A DNA stretch of 64,000 nucleotides from Oleisolibacter albus (GCF_003336875.1 NZ_QGNJ01000004.1:298080-362079); one strand, 5' to 3'. Counted from the stretch's first letter, positions 7,279-17,849 are shown. Translations and numbers: made by a program. The notes: a model not told the origin generated them from the letters alone.

Positions 7279-8400
7279 TCACCGGTTGCCGGCCGGTGCC
7301 GCAACCGGCGCGGCGGGGGGCGTCGCCGCCTGCGCCGCCATGGGCGTTCCTGCCGGGACCGGGCGCAGCGGCGTGCCGTCGGCGCGGGTGTCCACGGCGG
7401 CGACGACGGACAGTCCGGGCCGCAGCCGTCCGGCCAGGGGGCTGTCGGCGGGCACGGCGATGCGCACGGGGATGCGCTGCACGATCTTGGTGAAGTTGCC
7501 GGTAGCGTTCTCCGGCGGCAGCAGGCTGAAGCGGGCGCCCGACGCCGGGGCCAGGCTCTCGATCCGGCCTGTCACCGTCAGCCCGGAATAGGCGTCGATG
7601 CTCAGCCGCACCGGCTGGCCCACCTTCAGCCCCTCGATCTGAGTCTCCTTGAAATTGGCGGTGATGTAGGCGGCCTGGACCGGCACCACCGACATCAGCT
7701 GGCTGCCGGCCCGCACATACTGACCGACGCGGGCGCCCTGGTTGCCCACCACCCCGTCCACCGGCGCCAGCAGCACCGTCTTCTCCAGATCGTTGCGGGC
7801 CAGGGTCAGGGCTGCATCGGTCTCCGACAGGCTGGCCACGGCGCCGGCCCGCTCGGTTTCCAGCACGCCCACCTGCTCCCGTTCGGCCGCCAGGGCGGCA
7901 CGGGCCCGGGTCAGGGCCGCGTCCGCCTTTCCGGCATCGGCCACGGCCGTGGCCAGACGCTGCTGGCTGGCGAAGTCGCGGCCGGCCAGGGCGGCATAGC
8001 GCGTCTGGTCGCCGCGGGCGCGGGCGACCTCGGCCTCGGCCGAGGCAACGCCCGCCTCGGCCTGCCGGATCAGCGCCGCTTCCAGGGTCAGGCGGCTGTC
8101 GATATTGGCGATCTTGGCCTTGGCCGCTTCCAGCCGGGCCTCCGCCTGGGCCACCTTGGCCCGGTAGTCGCGGTCGTCGATGCGCAGCAGCACATCGCCG
8201 GCCTTGACCGGCTGATTGTCCACCACCCGCACCTCGGCCACATAGCCCTCGACCCGCGGGGCAATGGTGGTGATGTCCGCCTCGACATAGGCGTTGTCGG
8301 TGCTTTCGATGAAGCGCCCCTCGGTCCACCAGGACCAGGCGAACCAGGCCGCCCCGGCCAGCAGCACGGGCAGCAGGAGCAGGCCGATCGTCTTCTTCAT
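7279..8400 (-). CDS. emrA: EmrA/HlyD-family membrane-fusion protein
   Basis: The 373-residue protein has one N-terminal membrane anchor (residues 5-25), a first barrel/lipoyl half containing STDNAYVEADITTIAPRVEG and VKAGDVLLRIDDRDY, a long Ala/Glu/Arg-rich coiled-coil hairpin (about residues 75-205), then the second lipoyl half LLAPVDGVVGNQ and a beta-barrel domain. This is the usual EmrA plan. It links the inner-membrane pump EmrB to an outer-membrane channel. GAGG precedes the start ATG. It is the first gene of the emrA-emrB-tetR operon. Confidence 0.92.
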   Translation of the reverse strand: MKKTIGLLLLPVLLAGAAWFAWSWWTEGRFIESTDNAYVEADITTIAPRVEGYVAEVRVVDNQPVKAGDVLLRIDDRDYRAKVAQAEARLEAAKAKIANIDSRLTLEAALIRQAEAGVASAEAEVARARGDQTRYAALAGRDFASQQRLATAVADAGKADAALTRARAALAAEREQVGVLETERAGAVASLSETDAALTLARNDLEKTVLLAPVDGVVGNQGARVGQYVRAGSQLMSVVPVQAAYITANFKETQIEGLKVGQPVRLSIDAYSGLTVTGRIESLAPASGARFSLLPPENATGNFTKIVQRIPVRIAVPADSPLAGRLRPGLSVVAAVDTRADGTPLRPVPAGTPMAAQAATPPAAPVAAPAGNR

Positions 8401-8429
8401 GGCAAGCCTCGGCAGGGGAAGATGTCCAA

Positions 8430-8452
8430 ATTATGAAACTGGACGGTCCAGT
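8430..8452 (-). promoter_or_regulatory. emrAB-tetR promoter with TetR-type operator
   Basis: A perfect 15-bp palindrome, ACTGGAC-G-GTCCAGT, lies at 8438-8452, 38 bases upstream of emrA. On the minus strand the hexamer CATAAT (8435-8430) directly follows it and looks like a -10 element. A repressor bound there would block the -35/-10 region. TetR proteins bind exactly such short palindromes, so the product of 4988-5683 is the natural candidate. Confidence 0.6.
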
Positions 8453-8603
8453 ATTTCGACGGCGACTATGGGGCCGCCCTCGGCCGCGGTCAATCGCACC
8501 GTTCGGCCGGTCGACCCCGATGCCGCCGCGGCGGCCATGCCGGGGACGCATGCGGTGTCGTGTCGATCACAGCGGGTCGATCACAGCGGATGGATGGGCG
8601 ATC

Positions 8604-9776
8604 TCAGCCCAGCAGGGCGGCCAATACGGCATTGAGCCGTTCGCGCCCCGCGGCCGTGGCCCGCAGCGTGCTGCCGTCGCTGTCCAGCATGCCGTGGCGG
8701 ACCAGGCGGGCCAGCCGCTCCGGCGCCACCCAATGCTCCAGATCGTGCCCGGTCTCCGCATGGACACGGGCCAGCGGCACGCCCTCGCTGAGGCGCAGCC
8801 CCATCATCAGCAGCTCGGTCAGCCGGTCCGCCGTTGCCACCGGTTCCGGCGCGTGGCCGCCGGTGCCGAGGCGCTCGACCCGCTCCAGCCAGACCTCCGG
8901 CGCCCGGTGGGTGCGGGTGCCCAGCTTCTGCCCGTCTAGGGTCAGCCGGCCATGGGCGCCGGGGCCGATGCCGACATAATCGCCATAGCGCCAGTAGGTC
9001 AGGTTGTGCCGGCTCTCCTCGCCCGGGCGGGCGTGGTTGGACACCTCATAGGCCGGCAGACCGGCTGCCGTCAGCACATCCTGGGTGGCGGCATACAATT
9101 CGCCCTGGGTGTCCTCGTCCGGGATCACCAGCGCGCCGCGGGCATGCAGCGTGTGGAACTGGGTCCCTTCCTCGATGGTCAGCTGGTACAGAGACAGATG
9201 CCCCACCGCATGGTCCAGGGCGCGGGCCAGTTCCTCGCGCCAGGCCGGCACCGTCTGGCCGGGGCGGGCATAGATCAGATCGAAGCTGTAGCGGGGGAAC
9301 AACTGCCGTGCCAGAGCGATGGCGGCCAGGGCTTCTTCCGCCGAGTGGCGGCGGCCCAGGGCCTTGAGATCGGCGGCATTGAGGGCCTGGATGCCCAGGC
9401 TGACTCGGTTGACGCCGGCGGCGCGGAATGCCCGGAACTTGTCGGCCTCGACGCTGGTGGGATTGGCCTCCAGCGTCACCTCGGTGTCCGCGGGCAGGCC
9501 CCAGCGCGCATCGGCCCGGCGCAGGATGGCCTCCACCGTTTCCGGCTGCATCAGAGACGGGGTGCCACCGCCGAAGAAGACCGAAGTCAGGATACGCCCC
9601 GGCGTGCTGTCGGCGAAATGGTCCAGCTCGCGCAGCAGGGCGGCACGCCAGCGCGCATGATCCACCCCCTCCCGCACATGGGAGTTGAAGTCGCAATAGG
9701 GGCATTTGCTGGCGCAGAACGGCCAGTGGACATAAAGGGCGAAGCCGGGAAGCCTGTCGTTCATCCATCCGTCCAT
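8604..9776 (-). CDS. hemW: HemW, heme chaperone of the radical SAM family
   Basis: The 390-residue protein carries the radical-SAM cluster motif CASKCPYC near residue 21 and the following FGGGTPSL, plus EANP and the GIQALN segment characteristic of the HemN/HemW group. Its length fits HemW rather than the longer oxygen-independent coproporphyrinogen oxidase HemN, and it lacks HemN's extra N-terminal cysteine arrangement. HemW is now viewed as a heme chaperone, not a coproporphyrinogen dehydrogenase. The start could be ATG 9776 or the in-frame ATG four codons later; neither has a strong ribosome site. It is last in an rph-rdgB-VOC-hemW run, a common arrangement in alphaproteobacteria. Confidence 0.92.
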   Translation of the reverse strand: MDGWMNDRLPGFALYVHWPFCASKCPYCDFNSHVREGVDHARWRAALLRELDHFADSTPGRILTSVFFGGGTPSLMQPETVEAILRRADARWGLPADTEVTLEANPTSVEADKFRAFRAAGVNRVSLGIQALNAADLKALGRRHSAEEALAAIALARQLFPRYSFDLIYARPGQTVPAWREELARALDHAVGHLSLYQLTIEEGTQFHTLHARGALVIPDEDTQGELYAATQDVLTAAGLPAYEVSNHARPGEESRHNLTYWRYGDYVGIGPGAHGRLTLDGQKLGTRTHRAPEVWLERVERLGTGGHAPEPVATADRLTELLMMGLRLSEGVPLARVHAETGHDLEHWVAPERLARLVRHGMLDSDGSTLRATAAGRERLNAVLAALLG

Positions 9777-9858
9777 ACTGCGCCGGCCGGCCAGGGCACC
9801 GTTGCCCCCGCCGCTCTTCTCCGCCCCTGCGCGCCGCCCTGGTTCAAGCCGCCTGGGT

Positions 9859-10233
9859 TCAATGGTTGGCGACGAAAGCGTTCAGCTTGTTGCCGTCCGG
9901 ATCGCGGAAATAGGCAGCGTAGAAGCCGCCTTCGCCGCGGGGACCCGGCGCCCCCTCGTCACGGCCGCCCAGGGACAGGGCCAACTGGTACAGCCGCTCC
10001 ACCTGGGCCTTGTCCTTGGCCGCCAGCGCCACCATCACCCCGTTGCCGACGCTGGCCGGATTGCCATCGAACGGCTTCATCACGGCGATGCCAGCGGCGC
10101 CGCCGGGGCGGCCCCAGGCGATGCCCGTGGGAAACTCCATGAAGCGCCCGACCCCCAGTTCGGCAGCGATCGCGTCGTAGAAGACGGCCGCCCTGGCCAG
10201 ATCATTGGTGCCCAGCGTCACATATCCGATCAT
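9859..10233 (-). CDS. VOC/glyoxalase-like protein
   Basis: The 124-residue product starts MIGYVTLGTNDLARAAVFYDAI and ends FYAAYFRDPDGNKLNAFV, the two hallmarks of a vicinal-oxygen-chelate (glyoxalase/bleomycin-resistance) protein. The terminal DPDGNK motif is the one seen in small VOC proteins of unknown substrate. It lies 50 bases after rdgB and 82 before hemW on the same strand and is probably co-transcribed. It may be a metal-dependent enzyme, but no substrate can be assigned. Confidence 0.85.
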   Translation of the reverse strand: MIGYVTLGTNDLARAAVFYDAIAAELGVGRFMEFPTGIAWGRPGGAAGIAVMKPFDGNPASVGNGVMVALAAKDKAQVERLYQLALSLGGRDEGAPGPRGEGGFYAAYFRDPDGNKLNAFVANH

Positions 10234-10283
10234 GGTGTCCTCACAGTGGCGTTTCCCGCAGGCGGAGCGGCCGGACGGCCCGT

Positions 10284-10936
10284 TCAGGCCTCGGGTGGGG
10301 TGAAACAGCGGGCCACCAGTTGCCGGAAGGCGTCGGCCCGGTGGCTGATGGCGTGTTTGGCCTCCGGCTCCATCTCGGCATAGGTGATGCCGTGGCCGTC
10401 CTGGATGAAGATGGGATCGTAGCCGAAGCCCCTGGTACCCCGCGGCGGGAAGACCAGATGGCCATGGGCATAGCCCTCTACCGCCTCCACATGCCCGTCG
10501 GGCCAGGCCAGCACCAGGGCGCAGACGAAGCGGGCACGGTCGTCCTTGCGCTCGGTCGCCAGGGTCAGTTCGCGCCGCACCTTCTCCATGGCCAGGGCGA
10601 AGTCCTTCTCCGGACCGGCCCAGCGGGCCGAATAGATGCCGGGGGCGCCGTCCAGCGCGTCCACGGCCAGACCGCTGTCGTCGGCCAGGGCCGGCAGGCC
10701 GGAGGCGCGGGCGGCGGCCAGCGCCTTCAGCCGGGCATTGCCGATGAAGGTCTGTTCGGTCTCCTCCGGCTCGGCCAGATTCAAATCACCGGCCGAGGGG
10801 AAGTGGCGGACATAGGCGCCCAGCAGGGCGGCGATCTCCTTGACCTTGCCCTTGTTGTGGCTGGCGATGACCAGCGTATCGCCCTGGAAGCGCCGCGGCG
10901 TTCCCTCCGGCGACGGTGTGCCCGAGATCGTCGCGC

Positions 10937-10940
<4 letters not shown>
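10284..10940 (-). CDS. rdgB: RdgB/HAM1 non-canonical purine NTP pyrophosphatase
   Basis: The 218-residue enzyme hydrolyses ITP, dITP and XTP to monophosphates, cleaning the nucleotide pool. The N-terminal [10 protein letters not shown], the central [20 protein letters not shown] and the C-terminal SHRADAFR are all diagnostic. About 20 extra N-terminal residues precede the core. ATG 10938-10940 overlaps the rph stop in an ATGA, so translation is coupled to rph. The rph-rdgB pairing is conserved widely. Confidence 0.95.
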
Positions 10941-11659
<719 letters not shown>

Positions 11660-11827
11660 CGGGACTCCAGGCAGGGATTTGTTCGCCGGCCTCTGATACT
11701 CCGGCGGGGGCAGGCGCGTCCACCCCGCCGGCTGTCGCCTTTGCCGCTGCGGCAGCCATGACGGGCGGCCCCGTTGATCTCGGACCCCGCGACCACTAGA
11801 CTCAAAGAGCAGAATCAACGGTACGAC

Positions 11828-12871
11828 ATGGGCATGATCAGTGAACTGAACCAGCGGTCCAGGGAGATCTTCCGCCACATCGTCGAAGCCTATGTGGAGA
11901 CGGGCGAGCCGGTGGGGTCGCGCACCCTGTCCCGGCGCCTGACGGTGCAGCTGTCCCCGGCCACCATCCGCAACGTCATGGCCGATCTGGAGGATCTGGG
12001 GCTGCTGAAGGCGCCGCACACCTCGGCCGGGCGCGTGCCCACCGATGCCGGCCTGCGCCTGTTCGTCGACGGGCTGTTGCAGGTGGGCGATCTCAGCGAG
12101 CGCGAGCGCGAGGATATCGAGGCCGTCTGCGCTACCCGTGGCCGCTCGGTGCCGCAGGTGCTGGAGGAGGCGACCAATCTGCTGTCCGGCCTGTCCAGCT
12201 GTGCCGGGCTGGTGATGGCGCCCAAGACCGACCGGCCGCTGAAGCATATCGAATTCGTCAACCTGTCGCCGGGCAAGGCCCTGGTGGTGCTGGTGACGGA
12301 GGACGGGCTGGTGGAGAACCGGGTGGTGGAGGTGCCGCTGGGCCTGCCTCCCTCGGCCCTGCAGATGGCCAGCAATTATCTCAATGCCAAGGTCGTCGGC
12401 GGGACCCTGGCCGACGCGCGCAGCACCATCCAACGCGAGATCGAGGAACAGCGCACCCAGCTGGACCTGCTGACCCAGAAGGTGGTGGAGACGGGGCTGG
12501 CCACCTGGTCCAGCACCGGGTCGGGCGGCGGGTACCTCATCGTGCGCGGGCAGGCCAAGCTGCTGGAGGATGTCACCGCCCTATCGGACCTGGAGCGCAT
12601 CCGCAGCCTGTTCGAAGCGCTGGATACGCGCGAGCAGATGGTCCGGCTGCTGGACGCCACCGGCAAGGGCGAGGGGGTGCAGATCTTCATCGGCGCGGAG
12701 AACGACCTGTTCCGCCATGCCGGCTGCTCCATGATCATCAGCCCCTACAGCAACACCAAGGAACAGATCGTCGGTGCCATCGGCGTCATCGGCCCGACCC
12801 GAATCAACTATGCCCGCATCATCCCCATGGTGGACTATACGGCCCGCGTTATCGGGCGCCTGATCGGCTGA
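11828..12871 (+). CDS. hrcA: HrcA heat-shock repressor
   Basis: The 347-residue protein begins with the family-typical [20 protein letters not shown] preceded by two residues; upstream TTG at 11774 is in frame but non-conserved. The winged-helix ([40 protein letters not shown]) and the C-terminal GAF-like domain are intact. HrcA represses groESL and dnaK-type operons through the CIRCE element. No CIRCE element was found in front of hrcA itself or grpE, so it may act elsewhere. grpE follows 190 bases downstream, the usual alphaproteobacterial order. Confidence 0.95.
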   Translation: MGMISELNQRSREIFRHIVEAYVETGEPVGSRTLSRRLTVQLSPATIRNVMADLEDLGLLKAPHTSAGRVPTDAGLRLFVDGLLQVGDLSEREREDIEAVCATRGRSVPQVLEEATNLLSGLSSCAGLVMAPKTDRPLKHIEFVNLSPGKALVVLVTEDGLVENRVVEVPLGLPPSALQMASNYLNAKVVGGTLADARSTIQREIEEQRTQLDLLTQKVVETGLATWSSTGSGGGYLIVRGQAKLLEDVTALSDLERIRSLFEALDTREQMVRLLDATGKGEGVQIFIGAENDLFRHAGCSMIISPYSNTKEQIVGAIGVIGPTRINYARIIPMVDYTARVIGRLIG

Positions 12872-13061
12872 GCCGCCGCGGGGCTTCGGAGAGGGGGCGG
12901 GTGATCCGCACCGCTTTTCCCCTCGACGGGCGGTGTCCGCATTCTTATCTGCTGAGGCAATCTCTCGACAGCAGCGGCAAAGCTGCCTAAACGAAGGCGC
13001 GCGGACCCGACCGCCGCCGATCCGTCCAAGACCCGTCCGAAGTGAATCCGAGGCCCTGAGA

Positions 13062-13643
13062 ATGAGCGAAACGAACAATACGCCGGAGACCGACGTCACA
13101 GCCGACGGTGCCACCCCTGAAAGCAAGGCCGCCCCGTCCGCCGACCGCACGGCCGCCCTGGAGGCCGAGGTGGCCACGCTGAAGGACCAGCTGCTGCGCG
13201 CCCTGGCCGAAACCGAGAATGTCCGCCGCCGCAGCGAGCGCGAGCGCGAGGACACGGCCAAGTACGCCGTCTCCAAGTTCGCCAAGGACCTTCTGGCCGT
13301 CGCCGACAATCTGCGCCGCGCCATCGAGGCCGTGCCGGCCGAGACCCGCGAACAGGATCAGGCCGTGAACAGCCTGCTGACTGGGGTGGAAGCCACCGAG
13401 CGCCAGTTGGCCGCCGCCTTCGAGCGTGCCGGCATCGCCCGCATGGAGGTGCTGGAGAAGCCGGCCGATCCCAACTTCCACCAGATCATGATGGAGGTGG
13501 AGGGCACCGGCAAGGCGGCGGGGACCGTGGTCCAGGTGCTGCAGTCCGGCTACACCATCCATGGCCGTCTGCTGCGCGAGGCCATCGTCGGAGTCGCCAA
13601 GGGCGGTGCCGCCGATCCGGCCAAGCTGGATACCAACGCCTGA
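13062..13643 (+). CDS. grpE: GrpE, nucleotide-exchange factor of DnaK
   Basis: The 193-residue protein has an acidic N-terminal tail, a long coiled coil (ALEAEVATLKDQLLRALAETENVRRRSERE) and the C-terminal beta domain with NFHQIMMEVEG and GYTIHGRLLREAIVGVAKG. It drives ADP release from DnaK. The start MSETNNT at 13062 is chosen over in-frame codons upstream because the upstream part is Arg/Pro-rich and non-conserved. An intrinsic terminator follows at once. Confidence 0.95.
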   Translation: MSETNNTPETDVTADGATPESKAAPSADRTAALEAEVATLKDQLLRALAETENVRRRSEREREDTAKYAVSKFAKDLLAVADNLRRAIEAVPAETREQDQAVNSLLTGVEATERQLAAAFERAGIARMEVLEKPADPNFHQIMMEVEGTGKAAGTVVQVLQSGYTIHGRLLREAIVGVAKGGAADPAKLDTNA

Positions 13644-13673
13644 CCCGACGGCCCCCGGGATACGTCGACAAGG

Positions 13674-13703
13674 AAAGGGCGCCCGCTGCGGCGCCCTTTT
13701 TTT
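13674..13703. terminator. Intrinsic terminator of grpE
   Basis: GGGCGCC (13677-13683) pairs perfectly with GGCGCCC (13690-13696) around a six-base loop, extended by AAA/TTT and followed by seven T residues. It lies 30 bases past grpE and just before the convergent CinA-like gene; the A-rich flank lets it work in both directions. Confidence 0.9.
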
Positions 13704-13727
13704 CATGGGACAGGATGGGTGTGGCGC

Positions 13728-14522
13728 TTACGCCTCCCCGTACCCCTCCACCACGGTCGGATCGGCGCCTAACCCCTGCAACAGGGCCAGAACGGCGGTC
13801 AGGGCCGCGTCCAGCGCCGCCGGATCGGTGGTGCGCAACACCAGGGCGGTGGAGACCCTGCCCTGGCGGAAGCTGGGATAGCTGCCGATGTCCACGGCTG
13901 GATGATCGGCGGCCAGGGCGCGCAGCCCATCGGCGAAGCTGCCTTCCGGCAGGCTGCTGATGATGCTGCGGATCAGGGGCTTCGGCCCCCCTGCAAGCCG
14001 GTCGTCCAGCGTCACCAGCATGGCTTGCATGATCGACGGCACCCCGGCCATGACGAAGACATTGCCGATCTGGAAACCGGGGGCGGCACTGACCGGATTG
14101 TCGATCAGGCGGGCGCCCTCGGGTGTGTTGGCCATGCGCAGCCGCGCCTCATTCAGCAGGGCGGTGCCGGCATAATGCGCCTCCAGCCGGCGCACGGCCT
14201 CGGGATGGCGGATCAGCGGCAGGCCGAAGGCCTTGGCGATGCACTCGGCGGTGATGTCGTCATGGGTGGGGCCGATGCCGCCGGTGGTGAAGACATAGGT
14301 GTAGCGGGTGCGCAGCGCGTTGACCGCGTCCACGATCTCCTCCTCCACGTCCGGGACCACGCGCACCTCCCGCAACGGGGCGCCGAGACCGCTGAGATGC
14401 CTGGCGATGAAGGCCAGATTGGCGTCCTGGGTGCGGCCCGACAGGATCTCGTTGCCGATGATCAGCAGGGCGGCGGTCGGGGTGCCCGTGGCGGGGGCGG
14501 CGGACAGGGGGCTTTCGGTCAT
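13728..14522 (-). CDS. CinA-like MoaB/Mog-domain protein (molybdopterin-binding fold)
   Basis: The 264-residue protein has the competence/damage-inducible CinA N-terminal domain: IIGNEILSGRTQDAN, then FTTGGIGPTHDDITAECIAKAFG, the GGxGPTxDD signature of the MoaB/Mog fold, and AGVPSIMQAML. It lacks the C-terminal amidohydrolase (PncC) domain of full-length CinA. Some members of this short class are annotated as nucleotide pyrophosphatases or FAD-related hydrolases; the activity here is unknown. ATG 14520-14522 has GGAG upstream. It diverges from sfsA and ends against the grpE terminator. Confidence 0.85.
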   Translation of the reverse strand: MTESPLSAAPATGTPTAALLIIGNEILSGRTQDANLAFIARHLSGLGAPLREVRVVPDVEEEIVDAVNALRTRYTYVFTTGGIGPTHDDITAECIAKAFGLPLIRHPEAVRRLEAHYAGTALLNEARLRMANTPEGARLIDNPVSAAPGFQIGNVFVMAGVPSIMQAMLVTLDDRLAGGPKPLIRSIISSLPEGSFADGLRALAADHPAVDIGSYPSFRQGRVSTALVLRTTDPAALDAALTAVLALLQGLGADPTVVEGYGEA

Positions 14523-14626
14523 GATGCGGATGGCTCCGGTCTTGCGGCAGGAATGGTATAGACCCGCCCGGGCCATTGCGCGACAGTCCCGGCCCATTCC
14601 CTTGTCCTTTTGCGTCCCACCGATCG

Positions 14627-15373
14627 ATGCAGTTCCCCGCCCCCCTGATCGAGGCCACCCTGCTGCGGCGCTACAAGCGCTTCCTGGCCGATGTGGTGCT
14701 GCCCGACGGCAGCACCGTCACCGCCCATGTGCCCAATTCCGGTGCCATGCTGGGGCTGGACGGGCCGGGCAGCCGCTGCTTCCTGTCGCAATCGCCCAAT
14801 CCTGCGCGCAAGCTGGCCTGGACGCTGGAGGCGGTGGTGGAGCAGGCCACCGGCACCCTGGTCGGCTGCAACACCAATCATCCCAACCGGCTGGCGGAGG
14901 AGGCCATCCATGCCGGCCTGATCCCGGCGTTGGCGGGCTATGCCAGCCTGCGCCGGGAGGTGAAGTACGGAATCAGCAGCCGCATCGACCTCCTGCTGGA
15001 GGACCCGGCCCGGGGCCGGGCCTATGTGGAGGTCAAGAATGTGCATCTGCGCCGCGGGCCGCCGGTGGCGGAATTCCCGGACTGTGTGACCAGCCGCGGG
15101 GCCAAACACCTGTTGGAACTGGCGGATATGGTGCGCGCCGGGCACAGGGCGGTCATGCTCTATCTTGTCCAGCGGGAGGATTGCGACCACTTCCGGGTTG
15201 CCGCCGATCTGGACCCGACCTATGCCTTGGGTCTGGAGCGGGCACGGCTGGCCGGGGTTGAAGCCTATTGCTGGGGGTGTAAGGTCACGCCCCAGGGCAT
15301 CCGCGTCGATCGGCCCCTGACCGTGCTGTCCGGACCGATCCAGCCCGTTCCGACCCCGGTGGCCGCCGGCTGA
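14627..15373 (+). CDS. sfsA: SfsA, DNA/RNA nuclease-fold sugar fermentation stimulation protein
   Basis: The 248-residue protein starts [20 protein letters not shown] and has [26 protein letters not shown] and YVEVKNVHL, the conserved SfsA motifs. The VEVKN segment resembles the PD-(D/E)xK nuclease core. SfsA was first described as affecting maltose gene expression in E. coli; its role elsewhere is unclear. map follows 61 bases downstream and is probably read from the same promoter. Confidence 0.93.
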   Translation: MQFPAPLIEATLLRRYKRFLADVVLPDGSTVTAHVPNSGAMLGLDGPGSRCFLSQSPNPARKLAWTLEAVVEQATGTLVGCNTNHPNRLAEEAIHAGLIPALAGYASLRREVKYGISSRIDLLLEDPARGRAYVEVKNVHLRRGPPVAEFPDCVTSRGAKHLLELADMVRAGHRAVMLYLVQREDCDHFRVAADLDPTYALGLERARLAGVEAYCWGCKVTPQGIRVDRPLTVLSGPIQPVPTPVAAG

Positions 15374-15434
15374 CCCGGCCGGCCATTGGTTTCATGCCTT
15401 CCTTGCCCCTTCCCTTGTCAGACGAGAGCTTCCG

Positions 15435-16280
15435 GTGGACGACGAATACGAAGACACGCGCAGCATCAAGATCCATACGCCGGAGGATTTCGAGGGCATG
15501 CGCCGCGCGGGCCGTCTGGCTGCGGCCACGCTGGATTTCATCACCCCCTATGTGCAGCCCGGCGTCATGACCGAGGAACTGGACCGGCTGATCGAGCAGT
15601 TCATGCGCGATCACGGGGCCATTCCGGCCACCATCGGCTACAAGGGCTATACCAAGGCCAGCTGCATCAGCATCAACCATGTGGTCTGCCACGGCATTCC
15701 CGGCACCAAGCGGATGATGGAGGGCGACATCGCCAACATCGACGTCACCGTGATCCTGGATGGCTGGTTCGGCGACACCAGCCGCATGTATGTGGCCGGT
15801 TCGCCGTCGGTGAAGGCCAAGAAGCTGATCGACGTCACCTATGAGGCGATGATGCGCGGCATCGCCGTGGTCAAGCCGGGCGCCACCCTGGGCGATATCG
15901 GCTATGCCATCCAGAGCTTCGCCGAAAGCCACCGCTTCTCCGTGGTGCGGGACTTCTGCGGCCACGGCCTGGGCCGCGTCTTCCATGACGCGCCCAGCGT
16001 GCTGCACTATGGCAAGCGCGGTCAGGGACCGGTGCTGCAGGAAGGCATGTTCTTCACCATTGAGCCGATGATCAATGCCGGCCGCTACGAGGTGAAGGTG
16101 CTGTCCGACGGCTGGACCGCAGTCACCCGCGACAAGAGCCTATCGGCCCAGTTCGAGCATGCCATCGGCGTGACCAAGGACGGGTACGAGATCTTCACCC
16201 TGTCCCCCGCCGGCCTGACCAAGCCGCCTTACGAATTGCCGGCCATGGCATCGGCCCTCGGCATCGCGACCGCCGGCTGA
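15435..16280 (+). CDS. map: Methionine aminopeptidase, type I
   Basis: The 281-residue enzyme removes the initiator methionine. Metal ligands are visible in NIDVTVILDGWFGDTSRMY (two Asp), FCGHGLGRVFHDAP (His), FTIEPMIN (Glu) and the C-terminal QFEHAIGVT (Glu). It starts at GTG 15435 with GAGAGC upstream; no ATG is available at a conserved position. About 15 residues longer than the E. coli enzyme, mainly at the C-terminus. It lies between sfsA and radC on the same strand. Confidence 0.95.
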   Translation: MDDEYEDTRSIKIHTPEDFEGMRRAGRLAAATLDFITPYVQPGVMTEELDRLIEQFMRDHGAIPATIGYKGYTKASCISINHVVCHGIPGTKRMMEGDIANIDVTVILDGWFGDTSRMYVAGSPSVKAKKLIDVTYEAMMRGIAVVKPGATLGDIGYAIQSFAESHRFSVVRDFCGHGLGRVFHDAPSVLHYGKRGQGPVLQEGMFFTIEPMINAGRYEVKVLSDGWTAVTRDKSLSAQFEHAIGVTKDGYEIFTLSPAGLTKPPYELPAMASALGIATAG

Positions 16281-16349
16281 TCCCTGCTGGCACGTTCCCG
16301 TCCCCGTTGCTACACTTGCATGCGGGCGTGGCAATGGGGATGTTCGCTC

Positions 16350-17102
16350 ATGGGTGGCAAGCCGAAGGCGGCGACAGCGGACCGGTTGCTCGACGCGGGG
16401 GAGTACGGCGGTGCCGGCGACGGCACGGCGGAGCAGCCCCATTATCATGGCCACCGCGAACGGTTGCGCGCCCGCTTCCTGGGCCAGGGGGCGGAGGCGC
16501 TGCAGGATTACGAGCTGCTGGAACTGCTGCTGTTCGTCATCCCCCGCCGCGACGTGAAGCCCCTGGCCAAGCAGCTTCTGCGCGATTTCGGCGGACTGTG
16601 GGCCGTGGTCAATGCCCCGGTCGAGCGGCTGCAATCCTATGCCCAGATGACCGAGGGGGCCGTCTCCGCGCTGAAAGTGGCGGGGGCGGTGGCCCTGCGC
16701 ATGGCCCGGCAGGAGGTGCTGAACAAGCCCGTCCTCTCCTCCTGGCAGAAGCTGCTGGATTACTGCGCCGCCGCCATGGCGCATCAGGAAGTCGAGCAGT
16801 TCCGCCTGCTGTTCCTGGACCGCAAGAACACGCTCATCGCCGACGAGGTGCAGCAGCGCGGCACCGTAGACCATACGCCCGTCTACCCGCGCGAGGTGGT
16901 GCGCCGGGCGCTGGAACTGGGAGCCAGCGCCCTGATCCTGGTGCACAACCACCCCTCCGGCGATCCCACACCGTCGCGTGCCGACATCGACATGACCAAG
17001 CAGATCGTGGCCGCCGCCCAGGCGCTGGGCGTGGTGGTGCATGACCATCTCGTCATCGGCAAGGGCCGCCATGTCAGTTTCAAGAGCGCGGGGCTGCTGT
17101 AG
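16350..17102 (+). CDS. radC: RadC-family JAB/JAMM protein
   Basis: The 250-residue protein combines an N-terminal UPF0758 helix-hairpin region ([26 protein letters not shown]) with a C-terminal JAMM metalloprotease-like domain carrying [14 protein letters not shown]. Start ATG 16350 follows GGGGA; an ATG 30 bases earlier is less well placed. RadC was named for a DNA-repair phenotype later attributed to recG, so its function is uncertain. It ends three bases before the convergent TauE/SafE gene. Confidence 0.9.
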   Translation: MGGKPKAATADRLLDAGEYGGAGDGTAEQPHYHGHRERLRARFLGQGAEALQDYELLELLLFVIPRRDVKPLAKQLLRDFGGLWAVVNAPVERLQSYAQMTEGAVSALKVAGAVALRMARQEVLNKPVLSSWQKLLDYCAAAMAHQEVEQFRLLFLDRKNTLIADEVQQRGTVDHTPVYPREVVRRALELGASALILVHNHPSGDPTPSRADIDMTKQIVAAAQALGVVVHDHLVIGKGRHVSFKSAGLL

Positions 17103-17105
17103 CCC

Positions 17106-17849
17106 TTACCCCTCGACGAAGAAATAGCCGGTGATCAGCACGGCCACGGTCAGGATGAAGCCGCGCAGGATCGGCTGCGGCACCCGGCGGGCCAGGGCGG
17201 CCCCGCCATAGCCGCCCAGCACCGCGGCCGGCAGCATGATGGCCACGGCTCGCCAGTCCACCGCGCCGGCTACAATGAAGGTCACTGTGGCGACGGCGTT
17301 CAGCGCCCCGGCCACCAGCGTCTTCAGCCCGTTCATGACATGCAGATCCTTCAGCCCGAACAGGCCCAGCGAGGCCAGCATCAGGATGCCGATGCCGCCG
17401 CCGAAATAACCGCCATAAAGGGCGACGAAGAACTGCACCACCAGCAGCGGCCCCATGGTCAGGGTCCAGCGGGCAGAGATCCAGGCGCTGATGGGCTTGC
17501 CGAAGGCGAACAGCACAGTGGCGAACAGCAGCAGCCAGGGGATGATACCCTGGAACACCGCCTGGGGCGTCCACAGCAGCAGCAGTGCCCCCAGCAGCCC
17601 GCCCAGCAGGCTGATGGCGAAAAAGGCCGGGATGTGGACGGTCTTCAGCCGGGCCAGATCCTTGCGGTAGGCGGCCAGGGCGGCGAAGGAGCCGGGGAAC
17701 AGTGCCACGGTGCTGGAGGCGTTGGCCTGGATCGGCGGCACGCCGGCGAAGATCAGTGTCGGGAAGGTCAGGAACGTTCCGCCCCCGGCCACGGCATTGA
17801 GCGCACCGGCCAGGAAGGCGGCAAGGAACAGGGCCGCGTCGATCAGCAT
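17106..17849 (-). CDS. TauE/SafE (TSUP) family membrane permease
   Basis: The 247-residue protein has about eight membrane segments and the TSUP features AGALNAVAGGGTFLTFPTL near the N-terminus and GGYFGGGIGILML in the middle; the two glycine-rich motifs mark the two family repeats. Members export sulfite, sulfoacetate or related organic acids. GAGGG precedes ATG 17847-17849. No sulfur-metabolism genes are nearby, so the substrate is open. Confidence 0.88.
   Translation of the reverse strand: MLIDAALFLAAFLAGALNAVAGGGTFLTFPTLIFAGVPPIQANASSTVALFPGSFAALAAYRKDLARLKTVHIPAFFAISLLGGLLGALLLLWTPQAVFQGIIPWLLLFATVLFAFGKPISAWISARWTLTMGPLLVVQFFVALYGGYFGGGIGILMLASLGLFGLKDLHVMNGLKTLVAGALNAVATVTFIVAGAVDWRAVAIMLPAAVLGGYGGAALARRVPQPILRGFILTVAVLITGYFFVEG

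Noticed and set aside
8604..9776. Calling this gene hemN (oxygen-independent coproporphyrinogen oxidase)
   Set aside because: Length and motif context match HemW; an oxygen-dependent HemF is encoded at 34213-35127.
11660..11827. Search for a CIRCE element (TTAGCACTC-N9-GAGTGCTAA) in front of hrcA
   Set aside because: No such repeat or good partial match is present, nor upstream of grpE.
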